This document shows, one piece after another, positions 45,971 to 55,553 of a stretch of DNA of 64,000 nucleotides (its first letter is position 1; each line of letters opens with the position of its first letter). The notes beneath the pieces are model-generated. The model was not told the DNA's origin and did no database searches. It saw only the letters and a list, made by a program, of their open reading frames with translations. Source of the DNA: ZC4RG29 sp035304385 (GTDB lineage: Bacteria > Bacteroidota > Bacteroidia > Cytophagales > Cyclobacteriaceae); contig DATGQD010000028.1 of the NCBI GenBank assembly GCA_035304385.1, positions 4,460 through 68,459 of the forward strand, read 5' to 3'. The translations under genes were made by a program, and so were the position numbers.

Positions 45971-46927
45971 ATGCACGTTCTCGTTTTTGCCGAGTCCAAC
46001 GACGGAAAAGTAAAGAAGACATCCCATGAGGCTATTGCCTACGCGGCGGCATTGGGCGGTAGCGCCACAGCCCTGGCGATAGGCAGGGTGGAAGCTGAAG
46101 AGCTGTCGGCACTGGGAAAATTCGGAGCCTCTAAAGTTTTACATGCCGACGACGACCGTCTTCATCAGGAGGTGATTCAGGCATACGCCCACGTGATCAC
46201 GCAGGCAATGCAACATACCGGCGCCGACGTGCTGGTCCTGGCCAATTCGTCGCTCGGTACACCGATTGCTGCTCAGGTTGCGGCGGCAATAGATGCAAGT
46301 CTCGCCACTAACGTGGTGGCGCCGCCGGATACGACCTCCGGATTCTCGGTGAAGCGAGGCATATATTCCGGAAAAGCGTATTGTTGGGTAGAGCTGACCA
46401 AACCCAAGAAGGTCATCGCGATCCGAAAAAACGCCGCGGAAGCGGCTGGCGACGGTGGCAATGCCACGGTAGAAGCATTTACCCCTGAAATCAGGGATGA
46501 AGACTTCAGGATCAAGGTTACCGGAACTGAAAAGGCCACTGGGGAGGTTCTTCTTCCGGAGGCTGAAATCATCGTTTCCGGTGGCAGGGGGATGAAAGGG
46601 CCCGAACATTGGGGCATCCTGGAGGCGCTGGCCAGGGAATTGGGCGCGGCTACAGGCTGCAGCAAGCCGGTGTCAGACATGGGCTGGAGGCCCCACCACG
46701 AACACGTGGGCCAAACGGGAGTGAAAGTCAGCCCGCAGTTATATATTGCGGTCGGTATTTCGGGCGCCATACAGCATTTGGCGGGCGTGAACACTTCGAA
46801 GTATATTGTCGTGATAAACAAAGACCCGGATGCGCCGTTTTTCAAGGCGGCCGACTACGGAATTGTGGGAGACGCCTTCGAAGTTCTACCCCGATTAACC
46901 GAAGCCATTAAAGCAGCAAAAGGGTGA
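45971..46927 (+). CDS. etfA: electron transfer flavoprotein, alpha subunit
   Basis: 318 residues. FAD-binding C-terminal domain shows IIVSGGRGMKGPEHWGILEA and the adenine-loop region GQTGVKVSPQLYIAVGISGA with HLAGVNTSKYIVVINKDPDAP. Partner of EtfB. Its TGA overlaps the GTG of the nuclease-like gene by 4 bp, so translation runs on. Confidence 0.96.
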   Translation: MHVLVFAESNDGKVKKTSHEAIAYAAALGGSATALAIGRVEAEELSALGKFGASKVLHADDDRLHQEVIQAYAHVITQAMQHTGADVLVLANSSLGTPIAAQVAAAIDASLATNVVAPPDTTSGFSVKRGIYSGKAYCWVELTKPKKVIAIRKNAAEAAGDGGNATVEAFTPEIRDEDFRIKVTGTEKATGEVLLPEAEIIVSGGRGMKGPEHWGILEALARELGAATGCSKPVSDMGWRPHHEHVGQTGVKVSPQLYIAVGISGAIQHLAGVNTSKYIVVINKDPDAPFFKAADYGIVGDAFEVLPRLTEAIKAAKG

Positions 46928-47523
46928 AGAAGATAAAACTGGAAATTCTGGGCTTATCGTCGAGTCAATCGCAGGCAGGCTCGTTTGCGCTTGTGCTGGG
47001 AGAGACAGAAGGGAATCGGCGGCTGCCGATCATCATAGGGATGTTCGAGGCGCAGGCCATCGCCATCGAGATTGAAAAGATCATTCCGAACCGGCCGATG
47101 ACACATGATCTCTTCAAGTCGTTTGCCAACAACTTTCACTTCACCGTCGAGGAAATCGTCATATCCGATCTCAAAGAAGGCGTCTTTTTTGCCAAGATCG
47201 TCTGCTCCGACGGACTCAAAAAGACTGAGGTCGATGCACGTCCGTCCGACGCCATCGCCATAGGCCTCCGGTTTGATTCACCCATATTTACCTACGAAAA
47301 CATTCTCGCGGAAGCCGGCATCGTGCTCACAGATGAGGCCGAAGAAGAAAAGGCGGAAGCGGAAAAGGCGCCCGCTCAACGCGCCCGCCGCGAATCACCC
47401 CGCAAGGACGACCTGAAAAACTATTCAGTCGAGCGCTTAAACGAGCTGCTGAAGGAGGCCATAGACAAGGAGGATTACGAACGGGCGGCCAAGATCAGGG
47501 ACGAGCTGAGCAAGAGAAATTAA
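46924..47523 (+). CDS. bifunctional nuclease family (DUF151) protein with UVR motif
   Basis: 199 residues from GTG 46924. The N-terminal ~130 residues match the bifunctional nuclease/DUF151 family (EGNRRLPIIIGMFEAQAIAI, DARPSDAIAIGLRFDSPIFT). Residues about 165-199 are a UvrB/UvrC-type motif (VERLNELLKEAIDKEDYERA). Family members in plants and bacteria have reported RNase/DNase activity, but the cellular role is unclear. Position after etfA with a 4-bp overlap is likely a co-transcription convenience. Confidence 0.92.
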   Translation: MKKIKLEILGLSSSQSQAGSFALVLGETEGNRRLPIIIGMFEAQAIAIEIEKIIPNRPMTHDLFKSFANNFHFTVEEIVISDLKEGVFFAKIVCSDGLKKTEVDARPSDAIAIGLRFDSPIFTYENILAEAGIVLTDEAEEEKAEAEKAPAQRARRESPRKDDLKNYSVERLNELLKEAIDKEDYERAAKIRDELSKRN

Positions 47524-47541
47524 TTGAGCGGAATAACCCGG

Positions 47542-47556
47542 GAGGCTGAATGCCTC
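47542..47556 (+). terminator. weak hairpin after the DUF151 gene
   Basis: GAGGC-TGAAT-GCCTC gives a 5-bp stem 20 bp past the stop, followed by TCTTTG rather than a full T-tract. It may end the etf transcript. Confidence 0.3.
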
Positions 47557-47606
47557 TCTTTGATGCTCAGGTAGTTATAATCCATATGGTCAGGTAACGG
47601 TTTAAT

Positions 47607-48920
47607 ATGGATTACCTCCGTGCCCTGGGTGGCGTTGTATTCATAGTCGCTGTTGCTTACGCGCTATCGGGCAATCGGCGGGCCGTAGACTGGCGCCTCG
47701 TCGGCTTCGGAATTCTGCTTCAACTTGCCTTCGCCCTCCTGACCGGAAAAGTAGCGGCCACACAACAAGCCTTTTTCTACGTCAGCACCAAGGTGGTCAC
47801 GTTTCTGGGTTTTGCCCAGGAGGGCGCCGAGTTTCTCTATGGCGACCTGGCCCGCGACAGCACAACCGATCCGGGCGTCAAACACAATTTGGGTTTCCTT
47901 TTTGCCTTCCAGGCACTCCCTACCGTAATTTTCTTTTCCGCTGTCACGTCAGGATTGTATTATCTCGGCATACTCCAGAAGATTGTCTTCGCCTTTGCCT
48001 GGATCATGGCCCGGTCAATGCGACTGTCCGGCGCCGAGAGCCTGTCGGCAGCAGCTAACATCTTTATGGGACAAACGGAGGCGCCGTTGCTGGTCCGGCC
48101 GTTCATTCCGCGCATGACACAATCCGAACTTCATTGCCTGATGACAGGCGGGATGGCCACCATCGCGGGAAGTGTGCTGGGTGCGTATGTGGCCTTCCTG
48201 GGAGGAGCGAGTCCAGAGGAAAAGGCCACGTTCGCGAGCTATCTGATCGCGGCGTCGATCATCAATGCGCCTGCAGCCATTGTAATCTCCAAGATTGTGT
48301 TTCCCGAAACGCAACACGACCAGGTCGACCGCAGGCTGCAGGTGAACAGGGAAAAAATAGGTGTGAATCTTATCGATGCACTGGCCTCAGGAGCCTCGGA
48401 CGGCCTCCGCCTGGCCCTGAACATCGGCGCGATGTTGCTCGCCTTCATCGCCATCATCTATGCGATCAATTGGGTACTCGTCGATCTCGTCGGCGCCTAT
48501 ACCGGCCTCAACGAGTTTGTCATACGCTCTACCCAGGGTGCGTATAGCGGCTTTTCCCTCCAGTATATTCTGGGACAAGTGTTCCGCATTTTTGCATTTA
48601 TTATCGGGGTGGACTGGAATGAAGCGTTGCACGTGGGCAGTCTGTTGGGACAGAAGGTCGTGATCAACGAGTTCGTCGCATACCTTGACCTTTCCCGAAT
48701 GAAAGACGCGGGCCTCCTGAGCGACAAGGCGATACGGATCTCTACCTATGCCTTGTGCGGATTTGCTAACTTTAGCTCGATAGCTATTCAAATCGGCGGA
48801 ATAGGAGGGATGGCGCCTGGACGCCAGGGCGACTTATCACGGCTGGGGCTGCGTGCGATGATCGCGGCGTCGCTGGCCACCATGATGTCCGGTGCCGTTG
48901 CCGGCGCGCTCTTCTCTTAA
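47607..48920 (+). CDS. concentrative nucleoside transporter (CNT/NupC family)
   Basis: 437 residues with about ten hydrophobic segments. Family markers: TVIFFSAVTSGLYYLGILQK, MGQTEAPLLVRPFI, GGMATIAGSVLGAYVAFLG. It imports nucleosides with Na+ or H+. The gene starts 83 bp after the DUF151 gene and ends 21 bp before the methyltransferase gene. Confidence 0.95.
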   Translation: MDYLRALGGVVFIVAVAYALSGNRRAVDWRLVGFGILLQLAFALLTGKVAATQQAFFYVSTKVVTFLGFAQEGAEFLYGDLARDSTTDPGVKHNLGFLFAFQALPTVIFFSAVTSGLYYLGILQKIVFAFAWIMARSMRLSGAESLSAAANIFMGQTEAPLLVRPFIPRMTQSELHCLMTGGMATIAGSVLGAYVAFLGGASPEEKATFASYLIAASIINAPAAIVISKIVFPETQHDQVDRRLQVNREKIGVNLIDALASGASDGLRLALNIGAMLLAFIAIIYAINWVLVDLVGAYTGLNEFVIRSTQGAYSGFSLQYILGQVFRIFAFIIGVDWNEALHVGSLLGQKVVINEFVAYLDLSRMKDAGLLSDKAIRISTYALCGFANFSSIAIQIGGIGGMAPGRQGDLSRLGLRAMIAASLATMMSGAVAGALFS

Positions 48921-48941
48921 ATGCCGGCAAACTGAAACGCG

Positions 48942-49622
48942 ATGTTGAGTAATACCGAGCGTCTTGTGCTGCAGCACTTGTCTCAATATGTAACCGACCA
49001 TAAGAAGGACTTTATCTCAAGAGTGCTTGCTCTGCGCACGCGACGTATCACCGTCGTGCTGGAAGACGTGTATCAGTCGCAAAACCTGAGCGCAGTAATG
49101 CGCACGTGCGAGTGTATGGGTATTCAGGATGTACACGTCATCGAAAAATCCGCTGGCTATGGTTTCAACAAGAAGGTATTGAAAGGTTCGCACAAATGGT
49201 TGACGATAAAGAGATATCGCAAGGGAGACAATCCTACGCGGACCTGCATCACATCGTTGCGTGAAAAGGGTTATCGCATTTTGTCGATTAGTCCCGATCC
49301 CTCCGGTACGCCCATCGACATGGTCACGCCCGACGAACCCATGGCGCTGGTGTTCGGAAATGAATTGCATGGGCTGTCGGAAGACGCCATGTCGCTCGGC
49401 GACACCAAGGTTACAATACCCATGTACGGTTTCACGGAAAGTATGAACATTTCCGTGAGCGCCGCCTTGTGCGTTTATGCGCTTACCGGTAAGCTTCGAA
49501 ACAGCGGTATTGCCTATGGGTTAACAGAAGCCGAACAGGATGCGTTACGGCTGAAATGGTATCGGCAAATTGTCAGGCGTTCCGAAATCATAGAGCGGGA
49601 GTATTTGCGAACAATTGCCTAA
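48942..49622 (+). CDS. TrmH-type tRNA/rRNA 2'-O-methyltransferase (SPOUT)
   Basis: 226 residues. SPOUT signature motifs: VLEDVYQSQNLSAVMRTCEC, LVFGNELHGLSEDA and IPMYGFTESMNISVSAALCV. This arrangement fits TrmH-like enzymes that methylate G18 of tRNA; a related rRNA target is possible. Cytosolic. Confidence 0.9.
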   Translation: MLSNTERLVLQHLSQYVTDHKKDFISRVLALRTRRITVVLEDVYQSQNLSAVMRTCECMGIQDVHVIEKSAGYGFNKKVLKGSHKWLTIKRYRKGDNPTRTCITSLREKGYRILSISPDPSGTPIDMVTPDEPMALVFGNELHGLSEDAMSLGDTKVTIPMYGFTESMNISVSAALCVYALTGKLRNSGIAYGLTEAEQDALRLKWYRQIVRRSEIIEREYLRTIA

Positions 49623-49646
49623 CTTGCAGACTGTTTATAGTGGCTC

Positions 49647-50288
49647 ATGCGTCTGGCGAAGGTACTCCTCTTGCTCGTATTGATATTAGCGTTAGCGCTT
49701 GCAGGAGTCAATGCATGGATGATCCTCAGCACGCGGGCGTACGTTTTTGAAACCGTCGAAAGTGTACCGTCCCGCAAAGTGGGCCTCGTACTGGGAACAA
49801 GCCACAGAACCCAGCAAGGACGTCCAAATCCCTATTTCGAAAAGCGTATTCAGACTGCCGCCGACCTGTACTTCTCAGGAAAGGTTGCCCATTTCATTTT
49901 AAGCGGCGACAACAGCACGTTATATTACAATGAACCGCTTGAGATGAAAAAAGCGCTCGTTGGGAAAGGTGTGCCTGAAACTGTAATCACGCTGGATTAC
50001 GCCGGATTACGAACGCTCGACTCTATAGTAAGAAGCAAAGAGATTTTCGGTCAGACTGAAATAATCATCATTACCCAGCCGTTTCATTGCTACAGAGCCT
50101 TGTTTATCAGCAGGTATTACGATTTGGACGCTGTTGCGATGGTCGCAGAAGAGCCCGCTTTTGCCGAAAGCCGAAATGTAAGGATACGTGAATATTTTGC
50201 ACGGGCGAAGGCTGTACTAGACTTGTATGTTTTGGGTACGGGGCCGCGTTTTTTGGGCGAAAAGGAGGAACTTATCATAAACCATTAG
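49647..50288 (+). CDS. SanA-like DUF218 membrane protein
   Basis: 213 residues. N-terminal membrane helix (AKVLLLLVLILALALAGVNA) then a DUF218 domain: VGLVLGTSHRTQQGRPNPYF, ADLYFSGKVAHFILSGDN, IIIITQPFHCYRALFI. SanA of enteric bacteria supports envelope barrier function against vancomycin at high temperature; the biochemical action is not established. 24 bp after TrmH on the same strand. Confidence 0.92.
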   Translation: MRLAKVLLLLVLILALALAGVNAWMILSTRAYVFETVESVPSRKVGLVLGTSHRTQQGRPNPYFEKRIQTAADLYFSGKVAHFILSGDNSTLYYNEPLEMKKALVGKGVPETVITLDYAGLRTLDSIVRSKEIFGQTEIIIITQPFHCYRALFISRYYDLDAVAMVAEEPAFAESRNVRIREYFARAKAVLDLYVLGTGPRFLGEKEELIINH

Positions 50289-50343
50289 TTCCGCGATTTC
50301 GGCAACCGACCGGGAACGGGAGTGACATCGCCCGATTTTTAGT

Positions 50344-50351
50344 TATTTTTG
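50344..50351 (+). promoter_or_regulatory. candidate -7 element for the DUF5686 gene
   Basis: TATTTTTG matches TAnnTTTG exactly, 21 bp before the GTG at 50373. No clear -33 box. Confidence 0.35.
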
Positions 50352-50372
50352 TGACCGGGTAAACTACTCTCT

Positions 50373-52904
50373 GTGCGCCACGACACCATAAAGTCCCTTC
50401 TTACCTTCGTAGCGGCTACCCTTTGCCTCTTTTGGTTCTCCTCCCGGCCGTCGTTTGCCCAGGAGACTGTGGTATCAGGGAAAATTACCGATGCCAGCTC
50501 CGGCGATCCGCTTCCCTTTGTAAACGTATTCTTCGACGGCACTACCGTCGGCGTCACCTCCGATTTTGACGGAAGATTTGAGATCAGGACGCATACCCCA
50601 TCCGATACTTTGGTAGCATCGTACATTGGGTATAAACCGAAGAAGAAATATGTGGAGCCGGGTAAGACACACATCGTCAATTTTCAACTCGATGAAGATG
50701 TGACGCGGTTGCAGGAGTTTGTATTTATGGCCGGAGAGAATCCGGCGTACGCGATCATGCGGAAGGTGGTCGAGAACAAACCCGCCAACGACAAGCGTAA
50801 GCTCACTGCATACGAGTATGATACCTATACAAAGATCGAGATCGACGTAGATAACATTACCGAGAAATTCAGGCAGAAGAAACTGGTGCAGAAGATTACG
50901 CAGGTACTCGATAGCGTCGAGCGCATTGCGGGAGAGGATGGAAAGCCAATCCTGCCGATGTTCATCTCGGAAAGCGTGTCGAAGCTGTACTACCGGAGCA
51001 GTCCACAACTCAGGATGGAACACATCCTCAAATCGAAGATCAACGGAGTCGGTGTCGAAGATGGATCGCTAGTTACCCAGTTCATTGGCTCATCGTTTCA
51101 GGAGTACAATTTCTATCAGAACTGGCTCAATATCGTCACGAAAGATTTTGTGTCGCCGATCGCGGACGGATGGAGGTTGTATTATGAGTATGATCTTACG
51201 GACAGTGTTTACGTGGGTGACGAATTCTGTTACAGGCTCGACTTTTTCCCGCGAAGCACTCAGGACCTGGCGTTCACAGGAACAATCTGGATCACGAAAA
51301 GCGAGTATGCCCTCAAGCAGATTGATGTGACGGTCGGCAAGGAGGCCAATCTCAATTTCGTCGAAAAGATCAAGATTCAACAAGAACTTGAAAAGACGGA
51401 AGCCGGCGCCTGGCTGCCCGTCAAGAACCGGGTTCTCATCGACATCGGAGAGATTCAGGATAACATGGCTGGTCTTCTCGCCAAATTTTACACTTCGAAC
51501 AAAAACTTCGTCATCAATAAGCCTTACGAGCCTTCATTCTATTCACAACCCATCCTCATTGCGGAAGATGCCCGGATGCACGAGGATGAGACCTACTGGG
51601 ATAAGATCCGACACGAACCCCTGACGAGCACCGAAAAGAATGTGTATCGCATGATCGATACATTGCAAAACATTCCGGTGGTCAAGACATACACCGATAT
51701 CATCAAGGTTATCGTCAACGGGTATTACGAAACCGGAAAGTTCTTTATCGGTCCTTATGTTTCTACCCTTGCTATCAACAACATTGAAGGCGTGCGGGTA
51801 CAGGCAGGCTTTAAGACAAACATCAAGTTTAGCGACAAGTGGGTATTCGGCGGCAACGTGGGCTACGGCTTCGGCGATCAACGCATCAAGTATTCAGCTT
51901 TCGGACAACATATAATTTCACGTTCACCATGGACCACGGCGACCTTCAGTACACGAAGCGAGATAGGTCGGGTTGGGCTTGACGATGAAAACTACAATTC
52001 CAACTTCCTCTTCTTTGCCGCCCAGCGATTCGGAAACTTCCGGCGTGGATACTATTTCGATGAATCGATGTTCGACTTTCGTCGCGAATTGTTCAAGGGC
52101 TTCACGCAGCGTGTGGCGTTTCGCTATCACACGTTCAAACCGCTTTTCAATTTCGGATATTATCCGTCCAGCGATCTGACGCATGATACGCTCGAGACAT
52201 ACAAGACCTCCGAGGTGATCGTCGAGGCCCGTTATGCGCGTGATGAACTGTTCATCCAAAACGATAACGACCGCATAAGTCTCGGTACGACGCGGTGGCC
52301 GATCATCACTTTACGCTACACGCGCGGCATTAAAGGCATTGTTGGCAGCGACTTCGATTACTCCAAGCTGCGTCTGTCTTTATACAAGCGTATGCGACTG
52401 GGGCCCCTCGGCACCGGATATGCCACCGTATCGGGCGAGTATATTTTCGATGCGTTGCCTTACACGCTGCTCGCGCTTCACCTGGGTAACCAATCGCCCA
52501 TCTATGCTAACTTCTCATTCAACCTGATGAACTACGGCGAGTTTGTGAGCGACCGGTATATGGCATTGCAGTATCAGCACAAGTTTGAAGGATTCATCCT
52601 CAACCGCATTCCGCTGATGCGTAAATTGAAGTGGCGCCTTGTGGGTACTGCCAATGTTTTATACGGCGGCCTGAGCGAGGAAAATCGTGCACTCATCGCC
52701 GACACGACGCCGACCGGGGAAGAGGCGCTTCAGCCCGGCTTCCTCGAGCGGGGCCGGCCTTATGTCGAACTCGGCTATGGTGTGGAGAACATCTTCAAGT
52801 TCTTCCGTGTCGATTTCGTCCACCGCCTTTCCTACCTGGACGAGGAAAAGACGCCGTCGATTCGCAAGTTTGCTGTCCTCTTCAGCTTCCAATTCACGCT
52901 ATAA
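50373..52904 (+). CDS. DUF5686 outer-membrane protein with carboxypeptidase-like N-terminal domain
   Basis: 843 residues from GTG 50373. Signal peptide to about residue 29 (RPSFAQ). Residues 30-105 are a CarboxypepD_reg-like beta-sandwich (VVSGKITDASSGDPLPFVNV), the usual N-terminus of Bacteroidota surface proteins; the remainder is DUF5686 with a C-terminal beta-barrel (ending KFAVLFSFQFTL with aromatic C-terminus). Unlike SusC there is no TonB-dependent plug. Function unknown; outer-membrane location predicted. Confidence 0.93.
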   Translation: MRHDTIKSLLTFVAATLCLFWFSSRPSFAQETVVSGKITDASSGDPLPFVNVFFDGTTVGVTSDFDGRFEIRTHTPSDTLVASYIGYKPKKKYVEPGKTHIVNFQLDEDVTRLQEFVFMAGENPAYAIMRKVVENKPANDKRKLTAYEYDTYTKIEIDVDNITEKFRQKKLVQKITQVLDSVERIAGEDGKPILPMFISESVSKLYYRSSPQLRMEHILKSKINGVGVEDGSLVTQFIGSSFQEYNFYQNWLNIVTKDFVSPIADGWRLYYEYDLTDSVYVGDEFCYRLDFFPRSTQDLAFTGTIWITKSEYALKQIDVTVGKEANLNFVEKIKIQQELEKTEAGAWLPVKNRVLIDIGEIQDNMAGLLAKFYTSNKNFVINKPYEPSFYSQPILIAEDARMHEDETYWDKIRHEPLTSTEKNVYRMIDTLQNIPVVKTYTDIIKVIVNGYYETGKFFIGPYVSTLAINNIEGVRVQAGFKTNIKFSDKWVFGGNVGYGFGDQRIKYSAFGQHIISRSPWTTATFSTRSEIGRVGLDDENYNSNFLFFAAQRFGNFRRGYYFDESMFDFRRELFKGFTQRVAFRYHTFKPLFNFGYYPSSDLTHDTLETYKTSEVIVEARYARDELFIQNDNDRISLGTTRWPIITLRYTRGIKGIVGSDFDYSKLRLSLYKRMRLGPLGTGYATVSGEYIFDALPYTLLALHLGNQSPIYANFSFNLMNYGEFVSDRYMALQYQHKFEGFILNRIPLMRKLKWRLVGTANVLYGGLSEENRALIADTTPTGEEALQPGFLERGRPYVELGYGVENIFKFFRVDFVHRLSYLDEEKTPSIRKFAVLFSFQFTL

Positions 52905-52968
52905 TTTTTCATTCCCCGCCTCAAAGTGCATATTTGCACCCGCAACGCTATTTGCGAATCCTAATGCA

Positions 52969-54903
52969 ATGACTATTACGCTTACATTTCCCGACGGAAG
53001 CAAACGGGAATTCAACCAGGGTGTCACCGGCGCCGAAGTTGCCCGAAGCATCAGCGAAGGACTGGCACGAAACGCCCTGGCCATAGAGGTCGACGGTGAA
53101 GTGTGGGATCTGTCCCGCCCGATAACCGCCGACGCCAGCATAAAAATTCTCACATGGAACGATCGCGGGGGAAAGGCAGCCTTTTGGCACTCGTCGGCCC
53201 ACCTTATGGCAGAAGCGCTGGAAGCGTTGTATCCCGGCGTGAAGTTCGGGATCGGCCCACCGATTGAAAACGGCTTCTATTACGATATCGACCTTGACGG
53301 GCGGCAGTTTGGCGAAGAAGACCTGGCGGCCGTTGAGAAGAAGATGGCGGAGCTGGCCAAACAGGCAAGCACGTTTGAGCGTCGCAACGTGTCCAAGGCG
53401 GAAGCGCTCGAGTATTTTAAAGCGAAAGGTGATCCTTACAAGATCGAGCTGATCAACGACCTGGAAGATGGGACGATCACCTTCTACCAGCAGGGAAACT
53501 TCGTCGACCTCTGTCGTGGTCCCCATATACCCAATACCGGGTTCATCAAGGCAATCAAACTCCTTAACGTTGCCGGCGCCTACTGGAGAGGCGACGAAAA
53601 AAACAAAATGCTTACACGCATTTACGGTATCACGTTCCCGAAGAATAAGGAGTTGGAAGCGTATCTCCACGTGCTGGAGGAGGCGAAGAAACGGGATCAC
53701 CGCAAGCTTGGCAAAGAGTTGGAACTGTTTGCCTTCTCCGAAAAAGTGGGGCAGGGGTTGCCGCTTTGGCTTCCTAAGGGTACGATCCTCCGCGAGCGCC
53801 TGGAGCAGTTTATGCGTCGCGCCCAGATCAGGGCCGGCTATGAGCCGGTGGTCACCCCCCATATCGGAGGAAAAGAACTTTACGTCACCTCCGGGCACTA
53901 TGAGAAATATGGCAAAGACTCCTTTCAGCCGATTCATACGCCGGATGAAAACGAGGAGTTCTTGCTGAAGCCCATGAACTGTCCGCATCATTGCGAGATA
54001 TATAAAGTGAAACCGCGGTCGTATCGCGACCTGCCCTTGCGTTTGGCGGAGTTCGGTACCGTCTACCGGTATGAGCAAAGCGGTGAACTGCACGGGCTGA
54101 CCCGGGTCAGGGGTTTTACGCAAGACGACGCGCACATTTTCTGTCGCCCTGACCAGGTCAAGTCAGAATTTATCCGGGTGATCGACCTGGTACTCCTCGT
54201 ATTTGAATCGCTGGGCTTCGACGACTACACGGCGCAGGTGTCGCTGCGCGACCCGGACAACCGCGAGAAGTATATGGGTGACGATGAACTGTGGGATCGG
54301 GCCGAGCGCGAGATCCAGGAGGCCGCCGACGAGCGGGGTTTGAAGACCGTTGCCGTGAAGGGCGAGGCCGCCTTTTATGGACCCAAGCTGGACTTCATGG
54401 TGAAGGACGCCCTCGGTCGCAGCTGGCAGCTGGGCACCATCCAGGTGGATTATCAACTCCCTCAGCGTTTTGAATTAGAATATATCGGCACCGACAACAA
54501 GAAGCATCGGCCGGTCATGATCCACCGCGCACCTTTCGGATCGCTGGAACGGTTCGTCGCCGTACTGATTGAACACTGCGCCGGCAACTTTCCGCTGTGG
54601 CTGTCGCCCGACCAGGTGGCAGTGCTTCCGATATCCGATCGCTTTAATGATTATGCACAACTTGTATATGACACCCTTAAAGAGCAGGATATCAGAGGGT
54701 TATTAGATTTAAGGGATGAAAAAATCACCCGTAAGATCCGTGACGCGGAAACCCGGAAGGTCCCGTATATGTTGATCGTAGGAGAGCGGGAGGCATCGGA
54801 GCAGAAGGTGGCCGTAAGGCGTCATGGCCAGGGCGATCAGGGAAGTGTGCTACTCGATGATTTTGTGAAAGATTTCAAGGAAGCGTGTGCGCCTCCGGCG
54901 TGA
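52969..54903 (+). CDS. thrS: threonyl-tRNA synthetase
   Basis: 644 residues from ATG 52969; an in-frame ORF from 52687 is an overlap with the previous gene. TGS domain (MTITLTFPDGSKREF) at 1-62, editing-type domain (AAFWHSSAHLMAEALEALYP, with HxxxH), class II core with zinc-site MNCPHHCEIY, and C-terminal anticodon-binding domain (VAVLPISDRFNDYAQLVYDT). It charges tRNA-Thr. First gene of thrS-infC-rpmI-rplT. TATTTGCA-like elements at 52931 and 52950 precede it but give no clean promoter. Confidence 0.97.
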   Translation: MTITLTFPDGSKREFNQGVTGAEVARSISEGLARNALAIEVDGEVWDLSRPITADASIKILTWNDRGGKAAFWHSSAHLMAEALEALYPGVKFGIGPPIENGFYYDIDLDGRQFGEEDLAAVEKKMAELAKQASTFERRNVSKAEALEYFKAKGDPYKIELINDLEDGTITFYQQGNFVDLCRGPHIPNTGFIKAIKLLNVAGAYWRGDEKNKMLTRIYGITFPKNKELEAYLHVLEEAKKRDHRKLGKELELFAFSEKVGQGLPLWLPKGTILRERLEQFMRRAQIRAGYEPVVTPHIGGKELYVTSGHYEKYGKDSFQPIHTPDENEEFLLKPMNCPHHCEIYKVKPRSYRDLPLRLAEFGTVYRYEQSGELHGLTRVRGFTQDDAHIFCRPDQVKSEFIRVIDLVLLVFESLGFDDYTAQVSLRDPDNREKYMGDDELWDRAEREIQEAADERGLKTVAVKGEAAFYGPKLDFMVKDALGRSWQLGTIQVDYQLPQRFELEYIGTDNKKHRPVMIHRAPFGSLERFVAVLIEHCAGNFPLWLSPDQVAVLPISDRFNDYAQLVYDTLKEQDIRGLLDLRDEKITRKIRDAETRKVPYMLIVGEREASEQKVAVRRHGQGDQGSVLLDDFVKDFKEACAPPA

Positions 54904-54910
54904 CCATTTT

Positions 54911-54953
54911 TTTGAAAGAACAAAATAATATCGATATTTGCAGCCTATTTTTG
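54911..54953 (+). promoter_or_regulatory. candidate infC promoter elements
   Basis: TTTG (54911-54914), 18 bp, GATATTTG (54933-54940, one base off TAnnTTTG). A second exact -7, TATTTTTG, lies at 54946-54953 but has no -33 box. Either would start infC transcription inside the thrS-infC gap. Confidence 0.35.
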
Positions 54954-54974
54954 TGACACTAAACGAGGAAGCGT

Positions 54975-55532
54975 ATTAACAACACTAGCAGCAGACCCTT
55001 CAGACGGGGTCCCCACCGGCGGGAAGAACCGTACAAGGTCAATGAGAAGATCACAGCACCCCGGGTGAGGGTAGTTGGAGAAAATGTAAAGGTCGATGTG
55101 TATCCTATACAGCAGGCGATACGCATCGCCCGCGACCAGGGTCTCGACCTTGTGGAAATATCTCCCAACGCGGATCCACCGGTTTGCAAGGTTGTTGACT
55201 ATTCCAAGTTCAAGTACGAACAAAAGAAGAAGCAGAAGGAGATCAAGTCCAAGACCCAAAAGGTGGTCTTGAAGGAGATCCGGTTCGGCCCGAACACTGA
55301 GGAGCACGACTTCAACTTTAAAGTCAAGCACGCCCAGAACTTCCTCCAGGAAGGGGCGAAGGTAAAGGCCACCGTGACCTTCATCGGTCGTACTATCGTC
55401 TACAAGGAACGCGGGGAGATCCTCTTGCTGAAGTTCGCGCAGGCGTTGGAGGAACACGGTAAGGTTGAGCAGCTGCCGAGGCTGGAAGGGAAGCGGATGT
55501 CGATCATCATCGCGCCCAGAGTGAAGAAATAG
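54975..55532 (+). CDS. infC: translation initiation factor IF-3, ATT start
   Basis: 185 residues when started at ATT 54975. The first ATG/GTG-type start (GTG 55065) would remove the N-terminal ~30 residues, including EEPYKVNEKITAPRVRVVG, which is the conserved IF-3 N-terminal region. Going upstream in frame, TAA at 54960 closes the frame and ATT is the only rare initiator that IF-3 genes are known to use; a GAGG precedes it by 6 bp. IF-3 binds the 30S subunit and checks start-codon choice, and in E. coli its AUU start lets it repress itself. C-terminal domain is intact (FLQEGAKVKATVTFIGRTIV). Followed by rpmI after 21 bp. Confidence 0.93.
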   Translation: MNNTSSRPFRRGPHRREEPYKVNEKITAPRVRVVGENVKVDVYPIQQAIRIARDQGLDLVEISPNADPPVCKVVDYSKFKYEQKKKQKEIKSKTQKVVLKEIRFGPNTEEHDFNFKVKHAQNFLQEGAKVKATVTFIGRTIVYKERGEILLLKFAQALEEHGKVEQLPRLEGKRMSIIIAPRVKK

Positions 55533-55553
55533 ACACAATTTAATACGTCATAC

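Noticed and set aside
52948..54135. 395-residue minus-strand ORF
   Set aside because: Antisense to thrS; amino-acid pattern follows thrS codon bias and has no recognisable domain.
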